Shown one piece after another: positions 6,707-8,866 of a stretch of 8,866 nt of DNA. A program made the position numbers and the translations under genes. Origin of the DNA: an uncultured Barnesiella sp. (lineage in GTDB: Bacteria > Bacteroidota > Bacteroidia > Bacteroidales > Barnesiellaceae_A); assembly GCA_904502265.1 (NCBI GenBank), contig CAJGDT010000062.1, positions 1 to 8,866 of the forward strand, given 5' to 3'. Numbering within the stretch: position 1 is the stretch's first letter; every line of letters begins with the position of its first letter. Below the pieces are notes generated by a model that saw only the letters and a list, made by a program, of their open reading frames with translations, was not told where the DNA came from and did no database searches.

Positions 6707-7687
6707 ATGAACAAATTAGTCGTTTCGCCATCACCTCACGCACACAGCGGACTATCTACAGCCCAATGTATGTATGGAGTTCTGATAGCACTTATACCAG
6801 CATTTCTTGTATCGATATACTTCTTTGGTGTCGATGCTCTGTTGGTTACTGCCACAGCTGTGGCCTCTTGCCTCTTATTTGAGTTTTTAATTCAGAAATA
6901 TCTACTCAAGAAAACACCCACCCTGAGCGATGGCACGGCTATCCTCACCGGTGTACTATTGGCATTCAACCTACCCGCCAACATACCCTTATGGATAGTA
7001 GTAATAGGTGCGCTCTTTGCCATTGGTATCGGAAAGATGGCCTTTGGCGGATTGGGTAACAACATTTTCAACCCCGCCCTCGCCGGCCGCATCTTCTTGC
7101 TCATTTCATTCCCTCAGCAAATGACAACATGGCCCACACCCTCGCCCTGGGGTGCTGGTATCGATGCCGTTACCGGACCTACCACACTCAACATCCTCAA
7201 ACGAGGCAACATCGAGGAGATTGCCAATATCGATGTCATCAATGCCCTTATCGGTAATAATGGTGGTAGCTTTGGTGAGGTAAGCGCCATAGCCCTTATT
7301 ATAGGCTTCATCTATCTCTTGTGGCGCAAAATCATATCATGGCATATACCGGTATCTATCATCCTCACCGTATTCCTATTCTCATTTGCAGTAACCGCGA
7401 GTGAAGGTATCGAATATGCCATCATCTTTGGCGAGCTACAAATTTTCTCGGGAGGTTTGCTACTGGGAGCTATCTTCATGGCTACCGATTATGTAACATC
7501 ACCCATGACACAAGGAGGCATGATCTTATATGGCGTGCTCATTGGTATCATCACCGTAGTCATACGTCTATGGGGTGCATATCCCGAGGGTATGTCATTT
7601 GCCATCTTCATCATGAACGGTGCTACACCACTCATTAACAAGTACATGAAACCTAAACGATTTGGGGAGGTAGTGAAACATGGCTAA
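6707..7687 (+). CDS. rnfD: Rnf electron transport complex subunit D (membrane flavoprotein)
   Basis: The 326-aa product is a polytopic inner-membrane protein of the NqrB/RnfD family (PF03116). It opens LVVSPSPHAHS, and the conserved GGLGNNIFNPALAGR (114-128) and ATDYVTSPMT (259-268) are present, with many hydrophobic segments between them. RnfD normally carries FMN esterified to a threonine by ApbE in a D-x-x-[ST]-G-A-[ST] motif. Here the corresponding stretch is D153-A-V-T-G-P-T159-T, with Pro158 where Ala is usual; Thr159 is the expected acceptor. RnfD lies on the ion-translocation path with RnfA, RnfE and RnfG. The start has AGAGAG upstream, and the 36-nt gap after rnfC is the largest in the operon. 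Its last codons overlap rnfG by 8 bp. No apbE gene lies in the window. Confidence 0.95.
   Translation: MNKLVVSPSPHAHSGLSTAQCMYGVLIALIPAFLVSIYFFGVDALLVTATAVASCLLFEFLIQKYLLKKTPTLSDGTAILTGVLLAFNLPANIPLWIVVIGALFAIGIGKMAFGGLGNNIFNPALAGRIFLLISFPQQMTTWPTPSPWGAGIDAVTGPTTLNILKRGNIEEIANIDVINALIGNNGGSFGEVSAIALIIGFIYLLWRKIISWHIPVSIILTVFLFSFAVTASEGIEYAIIFGELQIFSGGLLLGAIFMATDYVTSPMTQGGMILYGVLIGIITVVIRLWGAYPEGMSFAIFIMNGATPLINKYMKPKRFGEVVKHG
7664..7670 (+). promoter_or_regulatory. Shine-Dalgarno sequence of rnfG inside rnfD
   Basis: GGGGAGG ends 9 nt before the rnfG ATG at 7680. It lies in the last codons of rnfD and supports the overlapping start rather than a downstream methionine. Confidence 0.6.
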
Positions 7688-8339
7688 GATAGAATCGAAC
7701 ATGCTCAATATGGTTGTAGTACTTACAATCATCACAGCCGCCGTAGGAGCTATTTTGGGCGGTGTATATAAACTTACTGAAGAACCCATTGCACAAGCCA
7801 ATGCACGTGCACAAGAGGAAGCTATACGAGTAGTTGCACCCGACTTCGACAACAATCCTATTGCCGAAAGCGACACAATTGATAGCAACGGACAAAAATT
7901 CATTGTATATCCGGCATCAAAAGGAGGCACACCCGTAGGTGCGGCAGTGAAGTCTACAAGTCGCAATGGATTTAACGGTGAAATTGTTATCATTGTTGGC
8001 TTTGAACAAGACGGCACCATCCGCCAATACCAGGTTTTGAGTCACGGAGAGACACCGGGCTTGGGAGCTAAAATGGACGAGTGGTTTCGTACAGACAAAA
8101 ATAAGCAAAGCATCTTGGGCAAACATCCGGCACACACCAACCTTACCGTATCGAAAGATGGTGGCGACATCGATGCCATTACAGCTTCGACCATCACCTC
8201 TCGAGCATTCCTTGAGGCTGTAAGCAATGCGTACATGGCCTTTATGGATAAACCCATTGATGTCATGTCAGGCAGTTCGACCCACACACCAAACGATACA
8301 ATCATACAACCCCAAAACGGAGAGGAGGTAATACAATGA
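7680..8339 (+). CDS. rnfG: Rnf electron transport complex subunit G (periplasmic covalent-FMN subunit)
   Basis: The 219-aa product has an N-terminal membrane anchor (about residues 9-30) and then a periplasmic FMN-binding domain (PF04205) at about 85-187. Conserved points are QVLSHGETPGLGAKM (118-132) and the flavin-attachment stretch D165-A-I-T-A-S-T171-I-T-S-R. The consensus SGAT is read here as T-A-S-T, with Thr171 as the likely phosphoester acceptor for FMN; the following ITSRA agrees with the family. Residues 195-219 form a polar tail. RnfG receives electrons on the periplasmic side of the membrane within Rnf. The ATG overlaps the rnfD stop by 8 bp, and the TGA stop overlaps the rnfE ATG by 4 bp, indicating translational coupling. 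Confidence 0.94.
   Translation: MAKIESNMLNMVVVLTIITAAVGAILGGVYKLTEEPIAQANARAQEEAIRVVAPDFDNNPIAESDTIDSNGQKFIVYPASKGGTPVGAAVKSTSRNGFNGEIVIIVGFEQDGTIRQYQVLSHGETPGLGAKMDEWFRTDKNKQSILGKHPAHTNLTVSKDGGDIDAITASTITSRAFLEAVSNAYMAFMDKPIDVMSGSSTHTPNDTIIQPQNGEEVIQ
8321..8328 (+). promoter_or_regulatory. Shine-Dalgarno sequence of rnfE inside rnfG
   Basis: AGAGGAGG, 7 nt before the ATG at 8336, sets the start of rnfE within the end of rnfG. Confidence 0.6.
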
Positions 8340-8866
8340 ACAAACTCAAAATAATCCTCAACGGTATTATTACCGAAAATCCCACATTTGTGCTATTGCT
8401 GGGTATGTGTCCCACTCTGGGTACAACTTCATCAGCTATCAATGGCATGAGCATGGGACTTGCCACCATGTTTGTACTCATGTGTAGCAACGTTGTTATA
8501 TCGTGTGTCAAGGATTTCATACCCGACAAGGTGCGTATACCCTCGTTTGTAGTTATCATTGCCACCTTTGTAACTGTGTTGCAACTTTGCATGCAGGCCT
8601 ATCTACCATCTTTGTACCAAAGCCTGGGTCTATTCATCCCCCTCATCGTGGTAAACTGTATCATTTTGGGTCGAGCCGAGGCATTTGCCGCCAAGAACAA
8701 CCCCTTCGACTCATTGCTCGACGGCATAGGCATAGGTCTTGGCTTCACGTTTGCCCTCACTCTGTTGGGAGCATGTCGCGAATTGTTGGGAACAGGCCGC
8801 ATTTTCAACCTCACAATTTTCCCCGAAGAGTATGGAGCATTAGCCTTTGTGTTAGCCCCCGGAGCA
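8336..8866 (+). CDS. rnfE: Rnf electron transport complex subunit E (partial at 3' side)
   Basis: The frame is open from the ATG at 8336 to the window edge, giving 177 residues without a stop; family members are usually about 195-230 aa, so only the end is missing. It opens MNKLKIILNGIITENPTFVL, as RnfE/RsxE does, and is almost wholly hydrophobic, matching the six-helix RnfA/RnfE/NqrD/NqrE fold. Cys25 (GMCPTLGTT) and Cys108 (VNCIILGRAEAFA) sit where the pseudo-twofold RnfA-RnfE pair ligates an in-membrane Fe-S cluster. The later block LLDGIGIGLGFTFALTLLG (127-145) and REL-GTGR (148-155) are family hallmarks that favour RnfE over the paralogue RnfA. It overlaps the rnfG stop by 4 bp (ATGA). 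rnfA is expected next but is not visible. Confidence 0.94.
   Translation, partial: MNKLKIILNGIITENPTFVLLLGMCPTLGTTSSAINGMSMGLATMFVLMCSNVVISCVKDFIPDKVRIPSFVVIIATFVTVLQLCMQAYLPSLYQSLGLFIPLIVVNCIILGRAEAFAAKNNPFDSLLDGIGIGLGFTFALTLLGACRELLGTGRIFNLTIFPEEYGALAFVLAPGA

Noticed and set aside
7616..7633. MNGATPL near the RnfD C terminus, resembling a second GAT flavin motif
   Set aside because: It lacks the required Asp and Ser/Thr upstream and lies in a segment ending in NKYMKPKRFG, which is conserved in RnfD for other reasons.
7595..8020. 141-codon open frame on the minus strand across the rnfD/rnfG junction
   Set aside because: It lies wholly opposite two well-recognised genes, its translation matches no family I know, and it has no promoter or ribosome site. 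The same holds for the minus-strand frames at 3595-3933, 4931-5278, 5504-5854 and 5602-5967.

Overview
The window is a stretch of Bacteroidales chromosome (Bacteroidota; genus not resolvable from sequence alone). Four things point there: moderate GC content; promoter elements of the Bacteroides TAnnTTTG type before xpt and the porin gene; an outer-membrane protein of the Bacteroidota-specific 'putative porin' type; and an rseC-rnfBCDGE gene order I associate with this order. All genes read on the + strand and all recognisable products are intact, apart from the two cut by the window edges.

Layout. Positions 1-199 hold the last 65 codons of an AMP-forming long-chain acyl-CoA synthetase, closed by a strong hairpin terminator (229-264). 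A separate unit follows: a consensus -7 box (310-317), a perfect Shine-Dalgarno sequence and xpt (xanthine phosphoribosyltransferase, 339-908). A 150-nt gap with a second -7 box (971-978) leads into a tightly packed block that runs off the right edge: outer-membrane porin (1059-3092), membrane-anchored MltF-like solute-binding protein without a catalytic domain (3103-3996), RseC (4001-4420), then RnfB, RnfC, RnfD, RnfG and the first 177 codons of RnfE. Gaps inside this block are 10, 4, 22, 14 and 36 nt, followed by 8-bp and 4-bp overlaps. No internal terminator was seen, so one operon is plausible. rnfA is expected just beyond the window.

Function. Rnf is a membrane ferredoxin:NAD+ oxidoreductase that couples electron transfer to Na+ or H+ export. 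RnfB carries Fe-S clusters and takes electrons from ferredoxin. RnfC carries FMN, the NAD(H) site and two [4Fe-4S] clusters. RnfD and RnfG carry covalently bound FMN, and RnfE with RnfA holds an in-membrane Fe-S cluster. RseC is a small Cys-containing membrane protein of the SoxR-reducing/Rnf-associated family. The porin and the solute-binding protein are envelope proteins whose link to Rnf is unknown.

I found no mobile element, CRISPR array, RNA gene or clearly new system. The points most worth a second look are the truncated MltF-like protein, which lacks the usual ligand arginine; its pairing with a porin ahead of rseC-rnf; and a proline inside the RnfD flavin-attachment motif.
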